Source: an uncultured Clostridia bacterium (lineage in GTDB: Bacteria; Bacillota; Clostridia; Lachnospirales; Bianqueaceae). From it: DNA of 37,628 nucleotides. The position numbers and the translations under genes were made by a program. This document shows, in pieces, positions 7,570-16,015 of this stretch; within the stretch, counting starts at the first letter, position 1; every line of letters starts with the position of its first letter. The DNA is taken from positions 1 to 37,628 of the forward strand of contig CALBGL010000022.1 of NCBI GenBank assembly GCA_937892735.1. Reading direction: 5' to 3'. The notes beneath the pieces were generated by a model that saw only the letters and a program-made list of their open reading frames with translations, had not been told where the DNA came from and ran no database searches.

Positions 7570-7858
7570 CGCTACTCCCTTTCCCTGCGATGCTGAAATC
7601 TACTTTTTAATTTACTCCTCTTTAAAATATTCTCTTTAACTTAGTTTTATCTTAACATATCGCATTTCTGCCGACTATTCCGTATAAAATTTATATGATT
7701 TTTCTTCCCCTTTCAAGATTTTATTGATAATACAAATTCACTTATTTTCGTATCACGGGCACTCTCCTTCCCTGCTCCAAATCGTAAATATTTTCTTAAT
7801 ATTCAGATTTTTAACAGCCAAGTTCCAAAAAAGAACGATTATATAGAGTAAAGACACA
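7570..7858. other. AT-rich intergenic stretch
   Basis: Between the small pseudogene and the nuclease gene. It is clearly richer in A and T than the surroundings. I found no convincing promoter pair; a TATATAG-like -10 lies near 7840-7848 before the nuclease gene, without a good -35. No RNA motif was recognised. Confidence 0.4.
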
Positions 7859-7871
7859 AAGGAGGAGACCC

Positions 7872-8636
7872 ATGAATCTGAATGTTTATGAACTGATCGA
7901 GAAGAAGAACTGTCTTGAGGCGCAGCTGCGAACAATGCCTCCAGGCAGCCTGCTGATACGTGGACGCTACGCATATATCCAGTTTTCGGATGCCAACGGA
8001 AAACAGCGGCAGCGCTATGTCCGCAGGAAGGATATAGCCCAAGTGCAAAAACAATATAACGCAAAAGTGGATCTTTTGCAGCGTTTAAAATGCATTTACG
8101 AAGAACTGCAACAGTTTTCCCCCGCCGAACGCGCAAAGGCCTCTCGCGCGTATTCCGAAAAACAAAAGGCGCGACAAATCGCCGACGCCCATCCCTACGG
8201 AAACCATCGAAAACACCTAACGATTCGCGGCGAATACGTTGCCTCCAAGTCCGAACTCGCATTAGCCGACTACTTATTCTTGCACCATATTCACTATGAT
8301 TATGAGAAACCCCTCAAACTTGGGAGAAAAACATATTATCCCGATTTCACTCTTTACGTGCATGATACCATCATTTATGTCGAATATCTGGGGATGCTGC
8401 ACGACACCCAATATTGTTTCAACAACAAGATTAAGCTCATGCATTACCAGAATCATGGCATCCTCGAAGGCTTCAATCTCCTTTGCTTTCGAGAACATGA
8501 TGGCATCCTCGACATGCAGCATATAGATAACTGTTTCCGTTCCTGGGGCATCATTGAAAAAGACTGGGATAAAATTGTAACGAAGCGTCAGAACCGCATC
8601 GCCAAGCTGAAACAACAACGGCACACATTCTTATAA
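7872..8636 (+). CDS. PD-(D/E)XK nuclease-like protein
   Basis: A 254-residue protein. Residues 25-55 (GSLLIRGRYAYIQF, RYVRRKD) resemble the small beta-rich module seen at the N-terminus of many Clostridia hypothetical proteins. Residues 60-105 are charged and helical. Residues 120-200 hold a PD-(D/E)XK-like core: SKSELALADYLF (E128), then GRKTYYPDFTLYV (D158) and IIYVEYLGMLHD (E171). This is the acidic trio expected of the restriction-endonuclease fold. The ATG at 7872 follows AAGGAGGAG at ideal distance. It is monocistronic and lies 13 bases before array C. The function is unknown; a house-cleaning or mobile-element nuclease role is an inference. Confidence 0.72.
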   Translation: MNLNVYELIEKKNCLEAQLRTMPPGSLLIRGRYAYIQFSDANGKQRQRYVRRKDIAQVQKQYNAKVDLLQRLKCIYEELQQFSPAERAKASRAYSEKQKARQIADAHPYGNHRKHLTIRGEYVASKSELALADYLFLHHIHYDYEKPLKLGRKTYYPDFTLYVHDTIIYVEYLGMLHDTQYCFNNKIKLMHYQNHGILEGFNLLCFREHDGILDMQHIDNCFRSWGIIEKDWDKIVTKRQNRIAKLKQQRHTFL

Positions 8637-8649
8637 TTACCCCTCCCAG

Positions 8650-9098
8650 TTTTGTTACATCTGTAGTATCTGCCGAGCAGTATAATGGGAAACTGCCGCA
8701 TATCATTCCCGCCCACACATACTTTTCCCATTATCTCATCCCGGTTTTGTTACAGCCGTAATATCTGCCGAGCAGTATAATGGGAAACTGCCGCATATCA
8801 TTCCCGCCCACACATACTTTTCCCATTATCTCATCCCGGCTTTGTTACAGCCGTAATATCTGCTGCATAATATAACGGGAAACTGCCGCATATCATTCCG
8901 CCCACACATACTTTTCCCATTATCTCATCCCGGCTTTGTTACAGCCGTAATATCTGCTGCATAATATAATGGGAAACTGTCGCATATCATTCCGCCCACA
9001 CATGCTTTTCCCATTATCTCATCCCTGTTTTGTTACAGCCGTAATATCTGCCGCATAATATAATGGGAAATCGCCGTATGTCCTTCCCTCCCATATAA
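8650..9098. repeat. Tandem 94-95-bp palindromic repeats, array C
   Basis: Four full units start at 8650, 8745, 8840 and 8934 (offsets 95, 95, 94), and a fifth, diverging copy starts at 9028. Each begins with TTTTGTTACAGCCGTAATAT or a near variant and carries an inverted repeat TAATGGGAAA / TTTTCCCATTA separated by about 30 bases that include CCGCATATCATTC and CCCACACAT. The unit is contiguous, with no variable spacers. The array fills the gap between the nuclease gene and the binding-protein gene, whose 3' ends face each other. Confidence 0.92.
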
Positions 9099-9124
9099 AA
9101 AGAACGCTGCCATACCGGCAGCGT
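9097..9124 (-). terminator. Intrinsic terminator of the sugar ABC operon
   Basis: Perfect 8-bp stem ACGCTGCC (9104-9111) / GGCAGCGT (9117-9124) with a 5-base loop, followed on the minus strand by TTCTTTTTAT. It sits about 15 bases after the stop of the binding-protein gene. Confidence 0.9.
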
Positions 9125-9139
9125 CCTGATTGTTTCTAC

Positions 9140-10750
9140 TTACCCTTCTTTTTCTGCATAAACAGCTTTCTTTTCGTCGATCATCTCTTGACCGCCGATA
9201 TTCAGCCATTCCTGTACATAACTGTCCCATATGGAGTCAAAGGCATCCGGCGAAGCCATGATACTATTTACATACAGTTCTGCCTGCTTTGCGTCCAGAT
9301 CGGTCTGATAATTGGTCTGCGCCATAATCTCCTGACCAAAGGGATACGGCGTATAACCCCCGATGATACCGATCTGCAGGTTCTGCTCACGGATCGTCTT
9401 GGTGAAATCAGGCAGAGATGCGACTACGGTCGCATTGTTGATCGTCTCGTCCGGATCTCCATTGTACATCAGCGCGTAGTCCGACAGATTCTGATAATCC
9501 AGATGGATGTCTGTTGGAATTCCATCAACCAACGTATAGTTCTCACCCTCAAAGCCATAACGCAGCACCTTATCATTGTCATAGTCCGCCAGAAAATCCA
9601 TGTACATCACAGTCTCATTGACTACTTCACTAAATATGGGAACCATACAGATGATAGCGGTCGGCGGATAATTCTGCTGCATCATCTCGCCATATACATT
9701 CTCTAGTTTCAGCGCCACAACTTCTGCATCCGGATTATTCTCATGCAGCGCCTCCAGGCCCGCGCCCACATTGACCTGCCACCAGCTGTCGTCAGTCCAG
9801 TACCCGGTACGATTCGCCGTCACGTATTCGATCTTACGAGTAGTATCGGCCTGTGTACCATAATCGGGATCCATCAATCCTTCATTATAACACTTGTTCA
9901 GCCAGCGGAAGCCTTCCTTCACACCCGCCCACAGGAACTCGGGCTCACAAGCGATCTGTTCGTCTGTAATATTGGCCGCGTCCATGAACGCGTCGCGAAT
10001 GCCGGTCACGGAACGCGACTGGTTACCAGAACCGCTCATACCCATCGCGAAGATCTGCTGTCCGGTCTGATCCACATCCGCATCCCTAAACTGCACCAAC
10101 GCGTCGTACAGCTCATCAATATTCATCGTATAGAAACCATTCTCGTCGGTACGCAGCTCAATACCCAGCTTATCACACCAATCCTTACGAATATAGTGTC
10201 CTGTGATATCTCGGGCCGCGCGCTTCGCATAGACAGCATACTGCACACCCTCATACTGTCCATACGGCAGGCATTCTGCCAGATTCGCCGTGATATTGGG
10301 GCCATAGTTCGCGATTGCCTCATCCAGCGGCGCTAAGCCGCCCTGCTTCGCGAAATTATAATATACGGAATCGGTATAGGTAAATACCAGATCCGGCGCC
10401 TCCTTAGAAGCCATCAGTGCGTTCAGTTTATTCACTTCCTCTGAACGAGGAATCGCATAGAACTCCACATTGATGTTATTGGGAGCTCCAAATGTCTCGT
10501 TAATCCAGTCGATATAACGGTTATCTGTTACACTTCCGAACTCCTCCGTTGTCGTTCCGCGATCGAAGACGCTGATGACAATCGTCTTCTCCTCACCAGA
10601 CGGCGTATCCCCCTGATTATCCTCTCCCGTTTGAGAGGTACCGCCTGCCGAGGAGTTTTTGCTCCCGCTGGAATCGCCATCTCCGCTGCATCCTGCCAAC
10701 GTTGACAGAATCACGATCAAACACAACAGCAATGACATCCACTTTTTCAT
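9140..10750 (-). CDS. Extracellular solute-binding lipoprotein of a carbohydrate ABC importer
   Basis: A 536-residue family-1-like (LplA/YtcQ type) binding protein. The N-terminus has a lipoprotein signal, MKKWMSLLLC then STLAGC, with the lipidated Cys at residue 21, followed by a Ser/Gly/Thr-rich linker to about residue 55. The mature part has the features of the large sugar-binding proteins of Firmicutes (FDRGTTTEEFGSV, YIDWINETFG, LTFTYTD-like and YYNFAKQGG segments). Its role is to capture an oligosaccharide at the cell surface and hand it to the two permeases encoded upstream. The ATG at 10750 follows AGGAGG. It is last in the operon and has its own terminator. The sugar is not evident; LplA relatives often handle plant or host glycan fragments. 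Confidence 0.92.
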   Translation of the reverse strand: MKKWMSLLLCLIVILSTLAGCSGDGDSSGSKNSSAGGTSQTGEDNQGDTPSGEEKTIVISVFDRGTTTEEFGSVTDNRYIDWINETFGAPNNINVEFYAIPRSEEVNKLNALMASKEAPDLVFTYTDSVYYNFAKQGGLAPLDEAIANYGPNITANLAECLPYGQYEGVQYAVYAKRAARDITGHYIRKDWCDKLGIELRTDENGFYTMNIDELYDALVQFRDADVDQTGQQIFAMGMSGSGNQSRSVTGIRDAFMDAANITDEQIACEPEFLWAGVKEGFRWLNKCYNEGLMDPDYGTQADTTRKIEYVTANRTGYWTDDSWWQVNVGAGLEALHENNPDAEVVALKLENVYGEMMQQNYPPTAIICMVPIFSEVVNETVMYMDFLADYDNDKVLRYGFEGENYTLVDGIPTDIHLDYQNLSDYALMYNGDPDETINNATVVASLPDFTKTIREQNLQIGIIGGYTPYPFGQEIMAQTNYQTDLDAKQAELYVNSIMASPDAFDSIWDSYVQEWLNIGGQEMIDEKKAVYAEKEG

Positions 10751-10789
10751 TCTTCTTTCCTCCTTTAATGAATAAATTTTCTATGCCAA

Positions 10790-11668
10790 TCAGCCCTTTA
10801 CGGAGCCAATCATGACACCTTTCACAAAATACTTCTGCAGCCACGGATACACCAGCAAAATAGGAACCATGCTGAATACCAGACATGCTGACTTAATCGT
10901 ATCAGCGACTAAGACCGCCTTCGCTTCTGGTGTATCATTAATCATTTCATCTGCCGCGGAATACGCCGTAATGATCTGACGCAGACGCAACTGTAAGGGA
11001 TACTTATCCTCATCATTGATATAAAGCAGCGCGTCACTAAATCCATTCCATCGAGATACGGCGTAGAACAACGCCAATGTCGCTATCATCGCCTTAGACA
11101 GCGGCAAGATAATCCGTACTAAGATCACCGCGTCATTCGCGCCATCGATATAGGCCGATTCCTCCAGAGCCTTCGGCAAAGAGCCAAAAAATGTTTTCAT
11201 TAAAATCATATTGTAGGTTGAGATAGAAATCGGCAGCACCAGGGACCAAAAAGAACCCATGAGCCCCAGATTACTGATGTTCAGATAAGCAGGAATCATA
11301 CCTCCTGTAAAATACATGGTAAACATGAAGAAAAGCAGCAATGGCTGACGAAATTTTAGGTCCGTCCTTGCCAGTGGATACGCGCACAATATTGTCATAA
11401 CCATGGATACTGCTACGGAAACGACCGTCAAAACAATCGTAAAAAATAGAGAACGCCACATTTTCGCATTTGTAAAGACAACGCTGTAAGCAGAAAAATC
11501 CAGATCTTTCGGCCAGAAGTAAACTTCTCCGGCCAAAACCGCGTTTTTGGAAGACATCGAAATCGATACGATGTTCAAGAAAGGCATCAGGCATAAGAAC
11601 GCGATAAGGATCACGATAAGGATGACACAGGTCTTAAAGATTCTATCTCCACGACTTTCTTTAATCAT
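10790..11668 (-). CDS. Carbohydrate ABC transporter permease, YtcP/LplC type
   Basis: A 292-residue inner-membrane permease with about six predicted spans, the first near residues 11-33. The EAA loop that docks the ATPase is visible as EESAYIDGANDAVILVRIILPLSKA, around residues 165-190 (shown here in parts: EESAYIDGAND and RIILPLSKA). The PLARTDLKFRQPLLLF and YFTGGMIPAYL segments are typical of the CUT1 partner that pairs with LplB. The ATG at 11668 follows AGGAGGT at 6-7 bases. It lies 16 bases downstream of the first permease gene and 39 bases upstream of the binding-protein gene. No ATPase gene is in the operon, so a shared MsmX-like ATPase is presumably used (established pattern for this family). 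Confidence 0.92.
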   Translation of the reverse strand: MIKESRGDRIFKTCVILIVILIAFLCLMPFLNIVSISMSSKNAVLAGEVYFWPKDLDFSAYSVVFTNAKMWRSLFFTIVLTVVSVAVSMVMTILCAYPLARTDLKFRQPLLLFFMFTMYFTGGMIPAYLNISNLGLMGSFWSLVLPISISTYNMILMKTFFGSLPKALEESAYIDGANDAVILVRIILPLSKAMIATLALFYAVSRWNGFSDALLYINDEDKYPLQLRLRQIITAYSAADEMINDTPEAKAVLVADTIKSACLVFSMVPILLVYPWLQKYFVKGVMIGSVKG

Positions 11669-11684
11669 TTTCCTACCTCCTCTC

Positions 11685-12617
11685 TTACCATATGCCTTCG
11701 CCGGTCAGTTTCTTGCTCAGCGTATTCGATCCAATGACCAGGAAGAAATTAATCACGGACTGAAAGAGTGTAATCGCCGTCGCGACATCAAACCGATTGC
11801 TCTTAATACCGATCCGGTACGCGTATGTACTGATTACGTCGGAAGCATCTCGTACGGTATCATTGCCCAATGACAACGGCTGTTCGAATCCGATGCTGGC
11901 CATGCTTCCGATCTTCAGGATCAGCATAATCATAACTGTTCCTAATATATTGGGCAGCGTAATGCTCCACATCATACGGAAGCGGCTGCATCCATCCACC
12001 TTGGCCGCCTCATAGATATCCGCCGAGATCCCGGTAATGGCGGACATATAGATGATCGCGCCCCAACCAATCTCATGCCAGACGCTGACGACCACATATA
12101 CAAAAACCCACCAGCCATTATTCGTCAGGAAAGGCACCGGTTCTCCGCCAAACAGCTTGACCACTGAATTGATCATACCGCTCGTTGTGGAGAAGATCTG
12201 ATACATCATACCGCCGATGATAACCCATGAAATAAAGTGCGGCAGATACAGAACCGTCTGCACTCCTTTTTTGAAGATGCCATTGTTGATCTCATTGAGC
12301 ATCAGCGCCAAAATAATCGGAGCTGGAAATCCGATTAAAAGATTGAGTCCATTGAGAACCAACGTGTTTTTGATACTGGACCAGAAATTACTGGTCCGGA
12401 AAACTTCCTCAAACACCTTAAATCCTACCCAGGGACTGTCCCACACACCCTTAAACAAGTTATAATCCTTAAATGCGATCAGAAGTCCGTACATGGGAAA
12501 ATACTGGAACAATATATAGTATACAATGGGCAAAATCAACATCGCATACAGGAGCCAGTGATTGCGAAGATACATCCATGTCGAATTTCTCTTTTTGGTT
12601 TGCGTTTTTACTTTCAA
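11685..12617 (-). CDS. Carbohydrate ABC transporter permease, LplB/YteP type
   Basis: A 310-residue permease with six or so spans; the first is near 20-40 (LLYAMLILPIVYYILFQYF). The EAA loop reads YEAAKVDGCSRFRMMWSITLP. The segments PMYGLLIAFKDYN and YLPHFISWVIIGGM are hallmarks of LplB-type permeases. The start is a TTG at 12617, supported by AAGGGG 7-8 bases upstream; an in-frame ATG 14 codons later would remove only the basic N-terminus. It is first in the operon, with a strong promoter at 12661-12689. It works with the YtcP-type permease and the lipoprotein to import a sugar. Confidence 0.92.
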   Translation of the reverse strand: MKVKTQTKKRNSTWMYLRNHWLLYAMLILPIVYYILFQYFPMYGLLIAFKDYNLFKGVWDSPWVGFKVFEEVFRTSNFWSSIKNTLVLNGLNLLIGFPAPIILALMLNEINNGIFKKGVQTVLYLPHFISWVIIGGMMYQIFSTTSGMINSVVKLFGGEPVPFLTNNGWWVFVYVVVSVWHEIGWGAIIYMSAITGISADIYEAAKVDGCSRFRMMWSITLPNILGTVMIMLILKIGSMASIGFEQPLSLGNDTVRDASDVISTYAYRIGIKSNRFDVATAITLFQSVINFFLVIGSNTLSKKLTGEGIW

Positions 12618-12660
12618 TGGAACACCCCTTTTCCGTAAAATTTGAAGGATCTTTGAATAT

Positions 12661-12689
12661 AGTGTAACATTTCACCCCTTCATTGTCAA
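12661..12689 (-). promoter_or_regulatory. Sigma-A promoter of the sugar ABC operon
   Basis: TTGACA (12684-12689) and TACACT (12661-12666) on the minus strand with exactly 17 bases between, about 45 bases before the TTG start of the first permease. No repressor site was recognised. Confidence 0.8.
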
Positions 12690-12838
12690 TATGCCCAATC
12701 GAAATTTTTATCGCTTTCTTTTTTTATATATAATCACATCGAATTCCCCACATTCCTTATAATAATTCCGTTTTTCCAGACAATTTCTTTTCAAAATATC
12801 CCTTCACTTTCATGAAGCCATTTTTTTCGGATTTACAC

Positions 12839-12867
12839 TTGACAAATCCACTTTCATCCTCTACAAT
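12839..12867 (+). promoter_or_regulatory. Sigma-A promoter of the T-box/proS operon
   Basis: TTGACA (12839-12844) and TACAAT (12862-12867) with a 17-base spacer. The predicted RNA start is near 12874, which gives a leader of about 230 bases before proS. Confidence 0.88.
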
Positions 12868-12873
12868 CAAAGA

Positions 12874-13080
12874 AGACACAGATGAGGTTCAGAAAAGAGG
12901 CTTTTGGCTGCAGAGAGGCTGTTCATGGTGCAAGACAGCTGCCAAGACTTTTCGTCCCGCCTCGGAGTCTTCGCGGGAAACCGCGGCGGTTTTTCTCCGA
13001 TATCAGAAACAGAGCGAGCATAATGCTAATTAGGGTGGTACCGCCGATGTCTCGGCCCCTTACGGGGACGGGGCTTTTTT
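12874..13080 (+). ncRNA. Proline T-box leader with intrinsic terminator
   Basis: The canonical T-box AGGGTGGTACCGCCG is at 13032-13046. It is followed by terminator arms GCCCC (13055-13059) and GGGGC (13070-13074) and a run of six T residues to 13080. Upstream, AGATGAGG near 12880 fits the stem I kink-turn, GCAGAGAGGC and GGTGCAAGAC fit the distal stem I loops, and CTCGGAGTC fits the 3' side of stem I. Just before it, CCC at 12956-12958 is my candidate proline specifier codon. Uncharged tRNA-Pro would bind and prevent termination, switching on proS and the MATE gene. Confidence 0.92.
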
Positions 13081-13104
13081 ATTTTTAAGTGAAGGAGAAG
13101 GAAA

Positions 13105-14547
13105 ATGGCAAAAGGAAATGACAAGAAACTGGTCGAAGCGATCACGCCCATGAACGAGGATTTCGCCCAGTGGTACACCGATGTGGTAAAAAAAGCGCAA
13201 CTGATCGATTACGCGCCCGTGCGAGGCTGTATGGCCTTGCTGCCAAATGGTTACGCTCTCTGGGAGCAGATCCAGAAAAGTCTGGATGCTTTATTTAAGG
13301 AAACGGGAGTGGAAAATGTCTACATGCCCATGTTTATCCCGGAAAGCCTGCTGCAAAAAGAAAAGGATCATGTCGAAGGCTTTGCTCCGGAAGTCGCGTG
13401 GATCACACAGGGCGGCGGCGAAACGCTGACAGAACGCCTCTGTGTTCGTCCTACCTCGGAAACACTGTTCTGCGACCTGTATTCTAAAATCGTGCAGTCC
13501 TATCGCGATCTGCCCAAGGTCTATAATCAGTGGTGTTCCGTGGTTCGCTGGGAAAAAACCACACGTCCGTTCCTGCGTACCATGGAATTCTTATGGCAGG
13601 AAGGACATACCGCGCATGCTACCGCGGAAGAAGCCGAAGAACGCACCGTACAGATGCTCAACCTGTACGCGGATTTTTGCGAACAATACCTGGCCATCCC
13701 CATGATTAAAGGCCGTAAAACCGACAAAGAAAAATTTGCCGGCGCGCATTCGACCTATACCATAGAGGCTATGATGCATGATGGAAAGGCGCTGCAGTCC
13801 GGTACCAGCCACAATTTCGGCGATGGGTTCGCGAAGGCGTTTGGCATTCAGTTTACCGATAAAGACAATAAACTGGCCTATGTGCATCAGACATCCTGGG
13901 GAATGTCCACCCGAATCATCGGCGCCATCATCATGGTGCACGGCGATGATGATGGTCTGGTTCTGCCTCCTCGTATCGCGCCTACGCAGATCATGGTGAT
14001 TCCTGTTGCGCAGCATAAAGAAGGCGTACTGGAAACAGCCGACGCCCTGACAGCTCGACTGAAAAAGCATTACCGTGTACAGGTTGATGCAACAGAGAAA
14101 AGCCCCGGGTGGAAATTCAGCGAACAGGAAATCCGTGGTATTCCGCTGCGCGTGGAGATTGGTCCCAAGGACATCGAAAAGAATCAGGCTGTTATTGTGC
14201 GTCGAGACACGCGGGAAAAGTATTTTGTTTCCCTGGATGAGATCGAACAGAAGGCTGGCGAGATCATGGAGACAATGCAAAAAGACATGTTAGAACGCGC
14301 TCGCGCCCATAGAGACAGCCACACGTATGATGCCCATGATTATGAGGAGTTCCAGGATATCATCGCGCACAAGCCAGGATTTGTACGCGCCATGTGGTGC
14401 GGCGATGAGGCTTGTGAGCTGAAGATCAAGGAAGACACCACAGCGACTTCACGCTGCATGCCTTTTGACGCGCAACCCATTGATACCCGATGCGTCTGCT
14501 GCGGAAAACCCGCCAAGGCGCTGGTCTATTGGGGTAAGGCATATTAA
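13105..14547 (+). CDS. proS: Prolyl-tRNA synthetase (type 3, archaeal-like)
   Basis: A 480-residue class II aminoacyl-tRNA synthetase that charges tRNA-Pro in the cytosol. Motif 2 is visible in VVRWEKTTRPFLRTMEFLWQ and motif 3 in HQTSWGMSTR followed by GDDDGLVLPPRIAP. The anticodon-binding domain begins at about residue 295 (IMVIPVAQHKEGV). The C-terminal zinc-like domain has Cys in MWCGDEACE and RCVCCGKP, and the protein ends in Tyr as is usual for this type. The length matches ProS type 3, not the 570-residue bacterial type with an editing insertion, which is absent here. The ATG follows GGAGAAGG. Expression is under the T-box leader. Confidence 0.97.
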   Translation: MAKGNDKKLVEAITPMNEDFAQWYTDVVKKAQLIDYAPVRGCMALLPNGYALWEQIQKSLDALFKETGVENVYMPMFIPESLLQKEKDHVEGFAPEVAWITQGGGETLTERLCVRPTSETLFCDLYSKIVQSYRDLPKVYNQWCSVVRWEKTTRPFLRTMEFLWQEGHTAHATAEEAEERTVQMLNLYADFCEQYLAIPMIKGRKTDKEKFAGAHSTYTIEAMMHDGKALQSGTSHNFGDGFAKAFGIQFTDKDNKLAYVHQTSWGMSTRIIGAIIMVHGDDDGLVLPPRIAPTQIMVIPVAQHKEGVLETADALTARLKKHYRVQVDATEKSPGWKFSEQEIRGIPLRVEIGPKDIEKNQAVIVRRDTREKYFVSLDEIEQKAGEIMETMQKDMLERARAHRDSHTYDAHDYEEFQDIIAHKPGFVRAMWCGDEACELKIKEDTTATSRCMPFDAQPIDTRCVCCGKPAKALVYWGKAY

Positions 14548-14548
14548 G

Positions 14549-15943
14549 ATGGCGAAGCTTCATAGGGGAGACGACGCCTTCCGAGACTTCGCGCTGCATG
14601 CGAATCTGTGGCGCGTACTCTGGAAGGTGTGTCTCCCTCTTTCTCTTTACGCGGTGCTGAATTTTGTCTTCAAGATCCTGGATACCATGATGGCCTCTCA
14701 TATCAGCGCCGCCTCCGTATCCACTGTTGCCTACCTCTCGCAGATCAGTGCCACGCTGTCTGCCCTGGGTGCTGGGCTCGCCGTAGGCGCCGGTGTTCAG
14801 ATCAGCAAAGCCTATGGCGCAGGCGACTATGATATGGTCAAAGCCCGCGTCAGTACCCTGTTTTGTTTTTGTGGCGGACTGGGGCTTCTTCTGCTTCTTA
14901 TTCTCGAACCGCTAGCGGTACCCTTTCTGCATCTGACAAGGACGCCCTCCGATCTGATGGGTCTCGCGGTCACCTATTTTCGCATCGAATTGGGAAGTAT
15001 TGTCGTACAATTTTTCAACAATATCTATATTGCCGTGGAACGATGTCGTGGCAATACCCGGCGCATCTTCCTGCTGAATCTGGCCGTTGTACTTGTCAAG
15101 TTGTCCTTGACCGCGTTTTTTGTTTACATACTAGATGGAACCATCAACCATATCGCGGTCGCCACGCTGCTGTCGAACTCCGTCATCCTTGTAACGGGTC
15201 TGATTCAGTTGTTTCGAAAGGGCAGTGCTTTCAGCGTATCTTTCCGAAGGGTTTCCGTACGACGTCCTGTCCTCGGCGCCATTCTCAACACATCCTATCC
15301 CGTAGTCGCGGAGAAGATTTTCTTCAGCTTGGGCAAGGTGGTAGTCAACGCCATGTCCACTGTCTATGGTTCTCTCACCGTGGGCGCTATCAGCATCTCC
15401 GGCAGTATCAACGGACTCACTGTCGGATTGCAGAACGGATGCCAAGAAGGTTCTTCCTCGATTATCAGCCAAAACCTGGGAGCTCATCAGGTTCCGCGCG
15501 CCGTCGAAACCTATCGTAAGATTCTTTTTGTCAATATTCTCATCGGGGCCATTTTCAGCATCCTAACCCTGATCTTTCTGGATCCGATCATCATGCTGTT
15601 TGCCGACGCTGACGAAAGCTTTGCCGACCTAATCGCTATGGTCTACCGCTACGAAGTGATGACCGCTGTCTTTCTAGGTATCCATTCTGCCTCCATGGCG
15701 TTTCTCTACGGCGCCGGATATACGAAACTCGCCTTTTTCATCAACTTCGCACGGCTCTTCCTATTTCGGATTCCATTCCTATGGTATCTGCAAAACTTCA
15801 CCTCTTTGGGAAGCGAAAGCGTAGGAATTGTACTCCTTGTCAGCAATATTCTGGTCGCTGTCTGCGCTGTCACGGCTGCGGTTCTCGCCGCGCGTCGTCT
15901 CATGCTTCAGGAGGGCTTGACTTTTTGGGGACGTCCTCGATAA
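14549..15943 (+). CDS. MATE-family multidrug/toxin exporter
   Basis: A 464-residue membrane protein with about 12 spans in two MATE halves, which exchanges cations for organic substrates. The first half has the NFVFKILDTMMASHISAAS segment and GAGLAVGAGVQISKAYGAGD; the second has NTSYPVVAEKIFFSLGK and GLQNGCQEGSSSIISQNLGA. The start I chose is the ATG at 14549, one base after the proS stop, with GGGGTAAGG about 9 bases upstream; a frame opening at 14465 would overlap proS by 83 bases. It is co-transcribed with proS under the T-box, an unusual partner. A terminator follows at 15968-16015. The substrate is unknown. Confidence 0.92.
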   Translation: MAKLHRGDDAFRDFALHANLWRVLWKVCLPLSLYAVLNFVFKILDTMMASHISAASVSTVAYLSQISATLSALGAGLAVGAGVQISKAYGAGDYDMVKARVSTLFCFCGGLGLLLLLILEPLAVPFLHLTRTPSDLMGLAVTYFRIELGSIVVQFFNNIYIAVERCRGNTRRIFLLNLAVVLVKLSLTAFFVYILDGTINHIAVATLLSNSVILVTGLIQLFRKGSAFSVSFRRVSVRRPVLGAILNTSYPVVAEKIFFSLGKVVVNAMSTVYGSLTVGAISISGSINGLTVGLQNGCQEGSSSIISQNLGAHQVPRAVETYRKILFVNILIGAIFSILTLIFLDPIIMLFADADESFADLIAMVYRYEVMTAVFLGIHSASMAFLYGAGYTKLAFFINFARLFLFRIPFLWYLQNFTSLGSESVGIVLLVSNILVAVCAVTAAVLAARRLMLQEGLTFWGRPR

Positions 15944-15967
15944 TTTTCCATTACGCGGTGTGACGAT

Positions 15968-16015
15968 AAAAAAAGGCCCTTGGAGAGCTTCTAACTGCTC
16001 CAGGGGCCTTTTCTT
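15968..16015. terminator. Bidirectional terminator between convergent operons
   Basis: Arms AAAAGGCC (15971-15978) and GGCCTTTT (16005-16012), extended inward by TTGGAG / CTCCA, with A-run and T-run on the two flanks. It can end both the proS-MATE transcript and the fructokinase operon, and it touches the end of the fructokinase gene. Confidence 0.88.

Noticed and set aside
7295..7639. Plus-strand frame with a strong GGAGG before ATG 7367
   Set aside because: The protein composition after the first 15 residues is poor, and the minus strand has better codon-position bias. Still not fully excluded.
7753..8262. Minus-strand 169-codon frame over the nuclease gene
   Set aside because: It is antisense to the better supported plus-strand gene, which has a strong ribosome binding site and conserved acidic motifs.
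8650..9098. Possible CRISPR array
   Set aside because: Whole 94-95-base units repeat without variable spacers, and no cas gene is in the window. The same reasoning excludes array D.
9140..12617. A missing ATPase gene as evidence of deletion in the sugar importer operon
   Set aside because: LplB/YtcP-type importers in Firmicutes commonly lack a local ATPase and share an MsmX-like one.
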